Positions 22,888-36,618 of a DNA stretch of 64,000 bases are shown here, piece by piece; the stretch's first letter is position 1, and every line of letters begins with the position of its first letter. The position numbers and the translations under genes are program-made. The notes under the pieces were generated by a model. The model ran no database searches, was not told the origin of the DNA, and was given only the letters and a program-made list of their open reading frames with translations. This DNA comes from Pinus tabuliformis (taxonomy: Eukaryota > Streptophyta > Pinopsida > Pinales > Pinaceae), in contig CM062819.1 in assembly GCA_031772625.1 (NCBI GenBank), positions 1,232,706,955-1,232,770,954 of the forward strand, read 5' to 3'.

Positions 22888-24432
22888 TTCCACTCACCCT
22901 TAAAATAACACCATCCTCAATATTCCTTTTCTTTAAACAATAAACATATGTTATCATGTCTTTGGTCTTCACTTTATGTCCCATAATTATTCCTATGTTG
23001 TAAAATGTCTCCTAAGAATCGTATTTTCTCAACATACACCTACAACATTCAATAAATAAACAAGTACATTATAACCATGTTTATAAAACAAGCATTCTAT
23101 CTATAAGCATTCTATTTCTAAACATTTCAATTCGTAATTCGTATTTTCATAAAAATAAAAGATATGAAAACTAAATCAATACTTATATGTATGAATAAAT
23201 AGTGTCAACTTCATGGAGGATCTACTTGCCCATCACTGGGTACATACCCAGTACCCATTAGCCAGCACCCAAGTGATGCACCCCTTTACTATACTGAATA
23301 GTCCATCGGGTCTCATGCCACCACATCCAGGGAAACTTCTTGTGTTTCAACACATCAAATATTCAATTAGATCATATTTGTTCTCTTTTTTCCTTCCTTT
23401 CTTCTCTTCTCTTCCTACTTGCCCTTCCAGGCTCAATCATCCTCTTCATTGATTAAGAGTCCCTCGGGTGATCCATCTCGCTAAGGCCTTCAAATGAAAG
23501 AAGAGTGTACACCTATAAGGCATGTTCTCCATAAGGTTGTTTTCCTAAGAATTTGCATCATAAACAACACAACAATCATGATTAGTTCTCATATAAGATA
23601 TTTCATTGATACCATAACGTATTGTTGTCAATCAGCATATAATCATCACACATATGATCAGTAGATTGCATGCATACACATCACTTATACTATTTTACAA
23701 AACATCAATAAGAGAAGGTTTATAAAATTTTCCCCTTCTTATTTCCTTGCTTGTCATAGAGCTCAACAACATAGTTGTTTTGTCTCATGAATTCATTTCT
23801 ACTTTACGATGCAAATCCTTGTCACTATCATATGGATATGCATATTTTCCCTGACACTGTAAGAAACCAAAACTCTCTAGTTCATTATTACAATCTCAAT
23901 ATAGTTCCTTCGTTAAGGCCCTTTATATTAATCACTATTTGTTCCTAGCTAACCACTATACTCTACCCAAAGCCCATACTTTGAGTGATTGTACTCCTAT
24001 TAAAAATCATAGTGACCTTGTTGTAAATTTGTTACAACCTGTGACAAGACTTGTTCAAATTGCCATGACTTGTTAGAATATATGTTTCAACCTGTCATGA
24101 TCCTACCATGATACCCATTATGGCCTAGATACCATCTTGTTGTCTACCTGTCATGGCCTATCATAAACCATATATAACATGTTATAAACATGTCACCACC
24201 TGTGACCAACCACCTATTGTATCATGTAGTATACCTACCACCTCCCAATGACCAATTCACTAGGTGTGACTTGTGGTACCTATTATAACCCTACCACCCA
24301 CCTATGACAACCTATTATACCTTGTAATATACCTTTCACTTACCTATGACCAATCTAGTACAACCAGTTACAGCCTGTTATTCCCTATAGAAAATATGTT
24401 ATAATACATATATCCTTATAAGAAAACCTATC
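22888..24432 (-). other. Body of the Del/Tekay-like element or host, no coding seen
   Basis: It follows the polypurine tract of the minus-strand LTR. No protease, reverse transcriptase or integrase residues are recognisable on the minus strand. About 24030-24400 is a degenerate repeat of short words such as CCTGTGAC and CTACCACC. It has no gene. Confidence 0.5.
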
Positions 24433-24671
24433 AACCCCAAGGGTTAGCTCAACTGGTTGAGTCCCAGTTGTTAAGTACCTCGCCAATCGGGAGGTCACAG
24501 GGTCAATTATCCTTAATGCCCTTGGGGTTAGGCCCTGCTAGTCTAGCCGACATGATTTAAAATATTCCCTGTCGGGTTGATCTACCCAGGTTTTCCGTGG
24601 ATGTAGTAGCCACCCATTGTCCATGAACCACCCATATATAAAAATAAATAAAAATAAATAAATAAATAAAT
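24433..24671 (+). mobile_element. tRNA-derived SINE, copy 1
   Basis: Head AACCCCAAGGGTTAGCTCAA contains an A box (TAGCTCAACTGG), and GGTCACAGGGTCAATTATCC contains a B box-like GGTCAATT. The end is A-rich (AAATAAATAAA). It matches the SINEs at 34551 and 42148. No clear target duplication was seen. Confidence 0.85.
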
Positions 24672-26461
24672 TCTCAATATTACAAAATTATCATATATTG
24701 TTAAAATCTTGTAACTTCATATGCATGATCTTATTTTGCAGCCACATGTGTTGCTTTCCTAATTCTTACCCTATGGTATTATACAACCACATTAATTCTA
24801 TAGTTCGTTATTCTCCATCTTAGGAACTAAGAAACTTCATAATGTTGTACTTAGCCAAGCTCAGGAAATATGTTTTACTAACTTCTTAAGGAATCAAATC
24901 TTATATTTGTAACAACTAATTGGAAAACTGACAAAGCTTTGATCATACTCCAACTTTGGTTTGTTGATTAGACCTTGATTTACCATTCATGAACAACTCC
25001 TTACTTAGCTTTCCTACCATACTGAATCCAGAATTCAATACTATTGATTAAACAAGAGGATCAAGTGTTGTTCCCTTCCAATCATCTTCTTAATGTAATA
25101 TTATAGTTGCTTCATTGTTGCACTATCAATAATAAACAAACATCGTAAGCAATACTAATCATGTTTCTTTTCAATATTACACTCTACAATATTAAAACTT
25201 TGTGAGCCTTGCTAATATTTATCATTTCCATCTCTCAATTTGATAACCTTACAACATCAGGGATACACCCCTCTTGAAATTTGAGACTTCCCATTCAATG
25301 GCAAGCCTCTTCTTTTTAAATCTGCCTCATACAGTCTATTTTGCACAATCTACAATCAAGGAGTTGAAATTTGAAAATCCCTATAGAGTAGCACCAAATT
25401 TAAAAATACAATAGTAAAAAATTTGGCTGACTCAGAAGATTTCATCTTTAGTAAATCACATCTAAAACACTATAACCATTCAAAGTAGTCTTCACATCAG
25501 GAATTCACCAACCTTGGTAAGGTTATATAAACTATTGAGCCTAATCCATTTTTCTAAAGTAACAAGAGAAAAAAAAATCATGTAGACAAAGAAGTAGATT
25601 GGTTTTTTGTACCTACAAACTCCTCTTTCAAATACCTAATAAATATTTTTGTCTTATAGCCTTCCCAACATTTGGGGTCATGGTTTTTTTATGTTTTTAT
25701 TTTCTACCAAATACAATCCCATATACCCTTTACAAAATATTCTTACAAGCAAAACCCATTCCCACTTTATGATGTTAAAAAATTTGACTCAACTTCCATG
25801 TATGTGGCATAATTATTATGCATGAAACTTGTTCTACAATTCCTTGACCTTCCCTTAATAAACAACCTCTTTAGGCCTTTGTAGCCTATAAATTTCCAAA
25901 AAACAATCTTTAGAATTCTCGCCCAGCTTCAAATTATGATTTCACCAATGTATTATGCCCATAAATAGATTTCTATTAACTATTTACTTTCCCAATTCCA
26001 TTATTAGGGCTTAAAGTTATGCCTTTGGATATCTCAACTTCTTAAGCCTCTATTTTATCATTTTTGTCACCTGTAACTTCCTCTGATATTTTCTTCCAAA
26101 ATTCTCATCCAATTTCAAATTATGGGTTGGCCGGAATTTTCTCCTCATTAATAACTTTCCATTGGCTATTTGTTTGCACAATTGTGATACTGAGGGAAAA
26201 AGGTATGCCCTATAGAATTTTATCCTATTAAACATAATTTTACTCCTCATGCTTCCACGTCACTCATGACAATGTAGGCCACATGGTTGACGTGTCTCTC
26301 CACCTCATTAGCCATGCCACATCACCCGACTGACCATATCATCGACGCATCAAAACCTCTACCTTTGTTGGAGCCTAGCCCACATTCGAACCCCTCTAAC
26401 CACCCTTATTTGGCCCTGACCTCATTCTGGCCCAAACTCCTAAATTAACTTTTCTTTTTTC

Positions 26462-26513
<52 letters not shown>

Positions 26514-28490
26514 CACCATACGGCAGGGTCAACCATACACCCATGGTGTAAAACAATAACATAAAACAAAATATATATATATATATAAAATATAAAACAT
26601 ATATCTCAACCCTCTTGTGGGGCCCCATATCCAACGGTGGCAGTCGCCCCAAAAAACCAATGGCTCAGATTGAATAGTGGACCCCCTCCCCCCTCGTTGA
26701 TCTCACAGAGGGAGGGGGAGGGGGTTCTCTTATTGGTTCTATGGCCATAAATTAACGATGCTCCTTTGACACAGCCATCTGATGGTATGATTTGAAACAT
26801 GGACCCCGCCTCCCCCTTGTTGATGTCAATAGGAAGGGGGTGTCTGCTATTGGGCTTCCACCCGCTCTCATCAACGTTCCATTACTCATTCCATTCTAGC
26901 ATAATGTTCCACCTTTGCTCTTCATTCTATGCTCTTGACATTATTTTGACCTATCTTTGTGGTGTTTCCCCCACCTTTTGATGTAGATCACCACTCAGAC
27001 TTCGTGGCCTGCCTCCATGATGCCATGTCTTTTCTCCATGGTACTTCATTTTCACTCAAATAACATTCAATTTTAGACAATGGACTCTTTAATTATATGC
27101 ATCATAAAGTCACAAACATCATCACGATAGAAGTGGTTAATGAGAACATCGTCATGAAGGTTCGATATGTAAACTGCAAAAGTAGCCATAGGTATTGTGA
27201 TTTTCCCATCTCCAAAACCTCAAATCAAAATTAGAATAACGATGCTTTTACATAAACTACCAATTGCCACTATGCACTTCTCATTTCCACACATGACCAA
27301 AGATTCTTTAAATTTGGGGCAAAGGAGATGCCCTTAGTATAATTGCCAATCACAAGTAAGTTAAGAATACCTTTCTTTCCTTACTACTTCCCCAAAAGCC
27401 ACGTGGTATCTCACATCCATTAATTTGCCTATCTAAGTGATACCACCTTGTAACAGAGAGATATCCAACTAGAATTCAATATATATCAACGATAAATGCC
27501 TACAATAGAATAACGATGACATCCATTATCCCTAATTTTTAGTAGTTAAATTATTACATGAAATCAAATTCCTTAACTAATAAACAAAATATCTTATATC
27601 AATTTGGATCTCATGTTTGAATCGACGAGACCTCAATTATTATTACAACGACTAGCTTTACAACATTGAGATATTATGGATAACAATTGTATAAACAACA
27701 TGGTGTGTGGGTAATTATTAGCATGTGAATAATTTCTTTGGATTGTAACAATGAGCTTCCATCACCATTCTCTTCCACTTCCAAAAATAACGATGTGTTG
27801 TCACAATCAATACAAGTGGTTTTCACCACACAAACTGCACATCCACAAAAACTGCACATCCACAAATAATTGTGTAATTGAGAAAATATTTGATGCACCT
27901 CGTTCTATGGATCTTGTACATAAATAAAATGCATTGCAACCAATTAATCAACGATGTTGACGTCCCATAAAACACACTATGTACTCTAAGAATTTGTCAT
28001 CCAATAATTATGTAAACAAAATACCCACATCACATTTTATCATTTTCTCAAGCAGCTGGCAGTTATTCCCATAATTTGTCTTCAACCCTAATTTGATCAT
28101 ATTGAGCGTAGCCACCCAAATTAGAAGACAATTTCTTTCCAACAATTCTTCATGCCTCCATGAACTGACTCATTGCGAGCATATTACCATTAATGTATAC
28201 AAGAAGTCATATCGTTCTAAAATTATATCAAATGGTCGTTGTACATTATATTTCTTTCACATTATATATTCTTGTACATTATAATTCCAATGGGGTTTTC
28301 CCGTAAACTTATGGAGATACCCATAAGAACAATAATGAAAATTTAATCATGTAACCACAATTTTCAATGAGGTATTTCCATAATTTAACAGGAAGCTTGT
28401 CTAACACCTTTGTATGATACTATTGTGAAATTTATCCCTCTATGGCTAAATTTAATCTAAAAACTGCCAAATTTCAGCCTGTAATTCCTT
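24672..28490. other. Gene-free duplicated spacer
   Basis: It is AT-rich with no recognised coding region. It holds the (AT)n(AC)n tract at 26467 and a G/C-rich patch at 26680-26850 (CCCCCTCCCCCC and GGGAGGGGGAGGGGG). A 17-bp word (AAACTGCACATCCACAA) is tandemly doubled near 27834-27868, but only in this unit. Confidence 0.5.
26467..26516. repeat. (AT)n then (AC)n microsatellite, unit 1
   Basis: The AT run is about 37 bp, followed by ACACACACACACC. The duplicate at 36584 has an AT run of about 26 bp, so it changed length after the duplication. Confidence 0.95.
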
Positions 28491-29700
28491 TTAAACTCTA
28501 CCAGATACCTTCCTGTGCCACCTGCTCCAAAATTTAGGGAAAATTTCCACCATTCCCACCATTGTGACCTTCTTCAAATAGTTGGTGGGTAACCTGCCAC
28601 TATAACAGAACAAGCTATTAGCACCACAAATAGCATCGGAATACAGTGTTTCCAAGCACGCGAATTGGATTGAAGTGGTGGTGCAATATCCAACAAAAGA
28701 AGGCATGTTCACATCGATGCCATTATTTACAATGGGAATAGCATCAAGCTCATCACCGAGAATAATACCAAAATCCATTTCTTCCATTATTTCTTCCGCT
28801 ATTGCGTCCATTTGTACTCCTAATTTTTCTCCCAGTTGTGCTTCCCGTTTTTCTTCTAGCATGGCATCAAAAATAGCTTCTTTTTTGGCTTCCTAATTAA
28901 TGCCAAGCTATGCTTCCATCTCAACGCCAAGTATTGCTTCCAACATGGCACCTCTTGTTGCATCTAGCTTTTTTTCCATTATGGCATCTTCTTTAGCTTC
29001 TAATATGACTTCCAATATAATGTATTTTGTTGCTTCTAATATTGTGTCCATTATTGCTTCGTTGTTGGCTACCTAAATGGCTTCTTGGTTTGCTTCTTTG
29101 GGAATGCCAATTTTGGCTTCTAATATTTCTTCCATTATTACTTCTTTATTTTCTACCTAGATTTCTTTTGTTTTCTCTTCTTATGTAATTCCAAGTTTTT
29201 CTTCGATAATTATTTCTTTTTGGTCATCTGAATTTCTTCTATTTTTCTTCTCAGGTAATGCCTAGTTGGAATGCTAGTATTGCTTCCATTATTACTTCTT
29301 GGTTTTCTACCTAAATTGCTTCTTTTTTTTCTTCTTAGGTAATGCCAATTTTTGCTTCCATGATTGCTTCTGGTGTGCTTCTAGTTTGGCTTCCATTGTT
29401 GCTTCCTTTTTTTCTTGTATAATTTCATCCATGTTAGCCTCATGGTTTTCTTCCTGTTTAGTGCCTAGGTTTGATTCTTTTTAAGGTTTAGGGTTTTCTT
29501 CCTTTTAGTGTTGGGATTTGCTTCTGAATTAGCCTCCAATTTTTTCTTCTTGTTAAGCAACCAATTTAGCTTCCTAAATAGAGCCAGTAATAGCTCAAAG
29601 TATGGCTTCCAATTTATTGTTGATTTTTTCTTCCATTTTACAACCACATTCTTCTTCTATTTTAACAACTCATGATGCTTCCTTTATAACTTCCATTTAT
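28491..29700 (-). pseudogene. Eroded Glu/Lys/Ala-rich repetitive reading frame, copy 1
   Basis: On the minus strand one frame repeats units around EAxMEAILEAK and IGIPKEANQEAI, for example IMEEILEAKIGIPKEANQEA, IMEKKLDATRGAMLEAIL and FDAMLEEKREAQLGEKLG. This would be a long charged helix or coiled coil. It is broken by stops every 20-60 codons upstream. The last 123 codons (28491-28862) are open and end in a different, non-repetitive segment (IQFACLETLYSDAICGANSL). I do not recognise a family. It could be a captured coiled-coil gene fragment, or a minisatellite with accidental coding look. The duplicate is at 38578-39787. Confidence 0.35.
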
Positions 29701-30635
29701 TTATTTAATATTTTTTTATCTCAATTAAATTAGTTAAGTATGCCATAGCTCTTAAATAACTCCTACGATTATAGAGTAAGTCATATTGCATTTGAAATAT
29801 TTTATAGCATACCACTTATAAATAATCTTTAGGGAAATATACATTCATACAAACTAACAACATTCTTTTAACTATAACCGGTCTTTTTATATTATTAATA
29901 AACAAAATTGTTGGTCATGACTAGCTACACATAATGCAAGCCCCACTTCACATCATATAGATTTCAAGAGAAAATCCCTTTCATGTTTCTTATAGTTACA
30001 TACCACACAGCACCATTGGAATAAAATAACAAGATAATATATTTTTTTTTAACTATAACCTGTATTTTTATATTATTAGTAAACAAAGTTGTTGGTCTAT
30101 GACTAGCTACACATAATGCATACCCAGATAATACATGTCCAAATGATTTAAATAAAAATTATACATGTCAAAATTATACAAATCAATTTGGTATTGCTAG
30201 TGAAAATGATACATATTATAATAAACATGAAAAGAGGCATCATAACGATTTATAAACAATGATCCATGATGGAATCTATATGATCAATGTCACTGGCTAC
30301 TACTAACAGATTTCTCATTACCATCATCCTATCTATCATGATCATTAACATCATGGTAATCATTACTGTCATCATCGTTGTCGGCTGCCCCAGTTTCCTC
30401 TCCATCTACCTCATCACCTTTTTCTCAAATGTTTGAACAAGAACCAACATAATCTAGACTAATTTCAGGATCAAGTGGATCTTCTGACAGACCCGTGTTC
30501 TACAAAAAAATCAAATTGAAAAGTTATTATTTATTTCATGCAATATTTAATATTTATGTTACATTTCTAATATTACAGCATATGAAATGAAACCATAATC
30601 ATATTAAATCATATCAAAGTGCACATATATACCAT
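29701..30635. other. Gene-free, with an internal direct repeat
   Basis: A stretch of about 78 bp (TTTTAACTATAACC...GACTAGCTACACATAATGCA) occurs at about 29869-29943 and 30047-30124, in direct orientation. The duplication junction is at 30632-30635. Confidence 0.6.
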
Positions 30636-31054
30636 GTTCGACTCCAGAACATCTCTCACATGGATAGACTTGTACTTCGAGTGAAGATCGAACGAGATTG
30701 AAGACCCCGGATCTAGTTTCATCCATCCGGGCTGCAATATATATTCAGGGAAATAAAGACATCAAATGTACATCATTGTTGCATAGATAATCATCCAATC
30801 AAAGGGATGATGACTCTACCGGAATCATCAGTCTACACTCAGACGATTGTCTGTCCTATGTACATGAAAATGAATTTATAAAGCTGAGCATGGGAATGCC
30901 CGCCTCAGCTAGATCATGAAAATATTATGAAGATAATGTATTGTATTGTATCTTATTACAGGTCTCCTCCCAGCTTGAAAGAACTTTGGATCCTCATAAT
31001 AAATCATTTCACCCGACATCAAAAGATTAACGACCTCATGCTTTAGGGGACAAT

Positions 31055-32092
31055 TGTTATAGACATTTTTGGGCACTGCAACCCCAAGCATAAAATGTCC
31101 ATAAACCAAGGGCTCCTAAGTCCCTAAAAGTGTTGTTCTAACCCCTAAAGGAACAAGGTCAACTGATTACAACTTCTCCCAGAAGTTCTCCATGAAAAAC
31201 TACTCAGAACTGGTCAAAACAGGATCATTTCAGCTGCTCCATAAGATAAGTGCATTGCATCTCACCTAAGTACACTCTGTGGGTGCGTTGCATTTCAAAA
31301 ATCCCTTCTATGGGGTGCGATGGGCGAGACGTGACAAATGGCAGTGTCAATCCGCGAGGTGGAGAGGCATGGAATCTTCCAGAAACTTCTCCTGTGACAC
31401 TTTCCTCTCTGAATTCGACCAAGGATGAGTAAGAGATCATCAATCTCCAAGTGGAAGCAAGAACTATCAGAGGGAAAACACTAATCAAATCACAAACCGA
31501 CTCATCTACCTTACAGATATCTATATATGGATCCCTCATCCCAGAGATCCAGAGGCTGGAATTTTGCATCTTGTAAGGAATTGTTGTTGGTTTCTTGAGA
31601 CAACATCATAGTGTTGGGTGATCTAAGCTTTGTATGACGTGAATAAGGGCTTACTTGCTGAGAGGATGATGCTGGGTCAGAACAACTGGTTGTAACTCCC
31701 TTGGCTCTTTCTTGATTATCAATAAAAGCTATTCAAGTTTTCCTCCATACTCTTGTGTCATTTATGTTTTATGCATTTGTATGGTCAATTTACATCTGAT
31801 CCTAGATTGTTTATGATTATAGATCCATGTTCTTGTATAGTGTTATGCTACTTTGATCCTACAGGTACTCTGTGAAGCTGGGCATACAAGGAAGCAAGTA
31901 GCAAAGGACTATCAGGAGAGAGAGGAATCGAACTAGGAGATAAGCGCAAGACAGAGGTTGGTCTCCTTTGTTCTTCTCTCATCTATATTTCATAAAGGAA
32001 AAACGAAAGTAGCTTTACTTTGTTTGTTTCTAAGGTAGCTACCACACCTTAGTGGGATAAGCAGTTCTGTGTAGACACTTTTCCCTGTAACA
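31055..32092 (+). repeat. Duplicated LTR of the gag-protease element (third copy)
   Basis: It is 1038 bp, preceded by the element's 3' region and followed by CTTACATTCCCC as in unit 1. By eye it differs from the LTR at 20939 at about 24 positions and from that at 14135 at about 31. Confidence 0.95.
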
Positions 32093-33003
32093 CTTACATT
32101 CCCCTAACCTACACCCATGCAACACAACTCAATCCCCTCGATGTTTCCCACCTTCCATGGCACCTCATAGTTGGCTAGAAGGGTCTCATATTGTAGCTCT
32201 AGGACCTCTACAACTCTTTAGGTGTCCAAGTGCCTACCATCCAAACTGAATAACCCCTAGTTGGTTCCACAGTCTAAACTAGGAATCACTGAATATCTTC
32301 AAATCAAGTTCGCCATCAAAATTGCATGGCCACCAAGTCAAAGTCATAACCACAAAACTCTTGGAGCCACTAACCAACTAGAGCACTAAAATATATAAAT
32401 AGTATGCATCAAATTCGATGTGATTAACTAAATAACCACATCTCATTCAGTTATAGAGCCCAAACCCAAGACTCGTTGATTTCTCAGCCAGTTCCAGAGT
32501 CCAAGCTCTAGGAATCATTGGATAGTTCCCCTCCATCCAACCATGAATGACTGAATAATAATATTCATAAGAAAAAATACACTTCTTATATGAATGTATT
32601 TATTTCTCCATGTGGCACCTTCCAAAGCCACATGGGCCCTGGGTGACTTTTCACCAAAAGTCCACTCCACTATTTCCCTTGTCACCATGGAGCTGCACCC
32701 CCCATACTCTTTAGTATGGATTGGGCTAAACATCCATCCATTACTTTATTAATATAATATATGTACAAAATTTTACATCATTTTATAGTGTCGACTCACT
32801 GGACTCGTAGCCATAATCACATATATACCCAGGTACAGTGGCCCCAAAATATATCTACATCTCTACATCGACGCATAAGCCACATATTATAACTCAGCGC
32901 ACCAACCTAAATATAATGGTCATTAGACCCATTACATAGGAACTCTAGCCTTCTACACTTATTGTTACATTAATCATTCAAGGGTGGAATTAGGGGTGTT
33001 ACA
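32093..33003 (-). repeat. Duplicated host LTR right part
   Basis: Copy of 21977-22887, ending GGGTGTTACA, with the same purine-rich tract beside it on the minus strand. Confidence 0.75.
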
Positions 33004-34550
33004 TTCCACTCACCCTTAAAATAACACCATCCTCAGTATTCCTTTTCTTTAAACAATAAACATATGTTATCATGTCTTTGGTCTTCACTTTATGTCCCAC
33101 AATTATTCCTATATTGTAAAATGTCTCCTAAGAATCGTATTTTCTCAACATACACCTACAACATTCAATAAATAAACAAGTACATTATAACCATGTTTAT
33201 AAAACAAGCATTCTATCTATAAGCATTCTATTTCTAAACATTTCAATTCGTAATTCGTATTTTCATAAAAATAAAAGATATGAAAACTAAATCAATACTT
33301 ATATGTATGAATAAACATAGTGTCAACTTCATGGAGGATCTACTTACCCATCACTGGGTACATACCCAGTACCCATTAGCCAGCACCCAAGTGATGCACC
33401 CCTTTACTATACTGAATAGTCCATCAGGTCTCATGCCACCACATCCAGGGAAACTTCTTGTGTTTCAACACATCAAATATTCAATTAGATCATATTTGTT
33501 CTCTTTTTTCCTTCCTTTCTTCTCTTCTCTTCCTACTCGCCCTTCCAGGCTCAATCATCCTCTTCATTGATTAAGAGTGCCTCGGGTGATCCATCTCGCT
33601 GAGGCCTTCAAATGAAAGAAGAGTGTACACCTATAAGGCATGTTCTCCATAAGGTTGTTTTCCTAAGAATTTGCATCATAAACAACACAACAATCATGAT
33701 TAGTTCTCATATAAGATATTTCATTGATACCATAACGTATTGTTGTCAATCAGCATATAATCATCACACATATGCTCAGTAGATTGCATGCATACAAATC
33801 ACTTATACTATTTTACAAAACATCAATAAGAGAAGGTTTATAAAATTTTCCCCTTCTTATTTCCCTGCTTGTCATAGAGCTCGACAACATAGTTGTTTTG
33901 TCTCATGAATTCATTTCTACTTTACGATGCAAATCCTTGTCACTATCATATGGATATGCATATTTTCCCTGACACTGTAAGAAACCAAAACTCTCTAGTT
34001 CATTATTACAATCTCAATATAGTTCCTTCGTTAAGGCCCTTTATATTAATCACTATTTGTTCCTAGCTAACCACTATACTCTACCCAAAGCCCATACTTT
34101 GAGTGATTGTACTCCTATTAAAAATCATAGTGACCTTGTTGTAAATTTGTTACAACCCGTGACAAGACTTGTTCAAATTGCCATGACTTGTTAGAATACA
34201 TGTTTCAACCTGTCATGATCCTGCCATGATACCCATTATGGCCTAGATACCATCTTGTTGTCTACCTGTCATGGCCTATCATAAACCATATATAACATGT
34301 TATAAACATGTCACCACCTGTGACCAACCACCTATTGTATCATGTAGTATACCTACCACCTCCCAATGACCAATTCACTAGGTGTGACTTGTGGTACCTA
34401 TTATAACCCTACCACCTACCTATGACAACCTATTATACCTTGTAATATACCTTTCACTTACCTATGACCAATCTGGTACAACCAGTTACAGCATGTTATT
34501 CCCTATAGCAAATATGTTATAATACATATATCCTTATAAGAAAACCTATC
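33004..34550. other. Gene-free duplicated spacer
   Basis: Copy of 22888-24432 with scattered substitutions. No coding sequence was seen. Confidence 0.5.
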
Positions 34551-34789
34551 AGCCCCAAGGGTTAGCTCAACTGGTCGAGTCCCAGTTGTTAAGTACCTCG
34601 CCAATCGGGAGGTCACAGGGTCAATTATCCTTAACGCCCTTGGGGTTAGGCCCTGCTAGTCTAGCCGACATGATTTAAAATATTCCCTGTCGGGTTGATC
34701 TACCCAGGTTTTCCGTGGATGTAGTAGCCACCCATTGTCCATGAACCACCCATATATAAAAATAAATAAAAATAAATAAATAAATAAAT
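34551..34789 (+). mobile_element. tRNA-derived SINE, copy 2 (by duplication)
   Basis: Same element as 24433-24671, duplicated with its flanks. It reads AGCCCCAAGGGTTAGCTCAA at the head and has the A-rich tail. Confidence 0.85.
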
Positions 34790-36583
34790 TCTCACTATTA
34801 CAAAATTATCATATATTGTTAAAATCTTGTAACTCCCTATGCATGATCCTATTTTGCAGCCACATGTGTTGCTTTCCTAATTCTTACCCTATGGTATTAT
34901 ACAACCACATTAATTCTATAGTTCGTTATTCTCCATCTTAGGAACTAAGAAACTTCATAATGTTGTACTTAGCCAAGCTCAGGAAATATGTTTTACTAAC
35001 TTCTTAAGGAATCAAATCTTATATTTGTAACAACTAATTGGAAAACTGACAAAGCTTTGATCATACTCCAACTTTGGTTTGTTGATTAGACCTTGATTTA
35101 CCATTCATGAACAACTCCTTACTTAGCTTTCCTACCATACTGAATCCAGAATTCAATACTATTGATTAAACAAGAGGATCAAGTGTTGTTCCCTTCCAAT
35201 CATCTTCTTAATGTAATATTATAGTTGCTTCATTGTTGCACTATCAATAAGAAACAAACATCGTAAGCAATACTAATCATGTTTCTTTTCAATATTACAC
35301 TCTACAATATTAAAACTTTGTGAGCCTTGCTAATATTTATCATTTCCATCTCTCAATTTGATAACCTTACAACATCAGGGATACACCCCTCTTGAAATTT
35401 GAGACTTCCATTCAATGGCAAGCCTCTTCTTTTTAAATCTGCCTCATACAGTCTATTTTGCACAATCTACAATCAAGGAGTTGAAATTTGAAAATCCCTA
35501 TAGAGTAGCACCAAATTTAAAAATACAATAGTAAAAAATTTGGCTGACTCAAAAGATTTCATCTTTAGTAAATCACATCTAAAACACTATAACCATTCAA
35601 AGTAGTCTTCACATCATGAATTCACCAATCTTGGTAAGCTTATATAAACTATTGAGCCTAATCCATTTTTCTAAAGTAACAAGAGAAAAAAAAATCATGT
35701 AGACAAAGAAGTAGATTGGTTTGTTGTACCTACAAACTCCTCTTTCAAATACCTAATAAATATTTTTGTCTTATAGCCTTCCCAACATTTGGGGTCATGG
35801 TTTTTTTATGTTTTTATTTTCTACCAAATACAATCCCATATACCCTTTATAAAATATTCTTACAAGCAAAACCCATTCCCACTTTATGATGTTAAAAAAT
35901 TTGACTCAACTTCCATGTATGTGGCATAATTATTATGCGTGAAACTTGTTCTACAATTCCTTGACCTTCCCTTAATAAACAACCTCTTTAGGCCTTTGTA
36001 GCCTATAAATTTCCAAAAAAAATTCTTTAGAATTCCCGCCCAGCTTCAAATTATGACTTCACCAATGTATTATGCCCATAAATAGATTTCTATTAACTAT
36101 TTACTTTCCCAATTCCATTATTAGGGCTTAAAGTTATGCCTTTGGATATCTCAACTTCTTAAGCCTCTATTTTATCATTTTTGTCACCTGTAACTTCCTC
36201 TGATATTTTCTTCCAAAATTCTCATCCAATTTCAAATTATGGGTTGGCCGGAATTTTCTCCTCATTAATAACTTTCCATTGGCTATTTGTTTGCACAATT
36301 GTGATACTGAGGGAAAAAGGTATGCCCTATAGAATTTTATCCTATTAAACATAATTTTACTCCTCATGCTTCCACGTCACTCATGACAATGTAGGCCACA
36401 TGGTTGACGTGTCTCTCCACCTCATTAGCCATGCCACATCACCCGACTGACCATATCATCGACGCATCAAAACGTCTACCTTTGTTGGAGCCTAGCCCAC
36501 ATTCGAACCCCTCTAACTACCCTTATTTGGCCCTGACCTCATTCTGGCCCAAACTCCTAAATTACCTTTTCTTTTTTCATTTC

Positions 36584-36618
<35 letters not shown>

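Larger units (their letters stand above)
20520..30635. repeat. Tandem segmental duplication, unit 1 (10,116 bp)
   Basis: It is collinear with 30636-40722 over its whole length, with about 1-2% mismatches by eye and small indels. CCAT stands at the left breakpoint (20516-20519), the junction (30632-30635) and the right end (40719-40722). It contains the last 0.4 kb of the gag-protease element plus its 3' LTR, the right part of the host LTR, a SINE, microsatellites and an eroded repetitive frame. Confidence 0.95.

Noticed and set aside
31055..32092. Third LTR as an independent solo LTR
   Set aside because: It is preceded by the same 0.4 kb of element 3' region and followed by the same host sequence as the copy at 20939, so it came with the segmental duplication.
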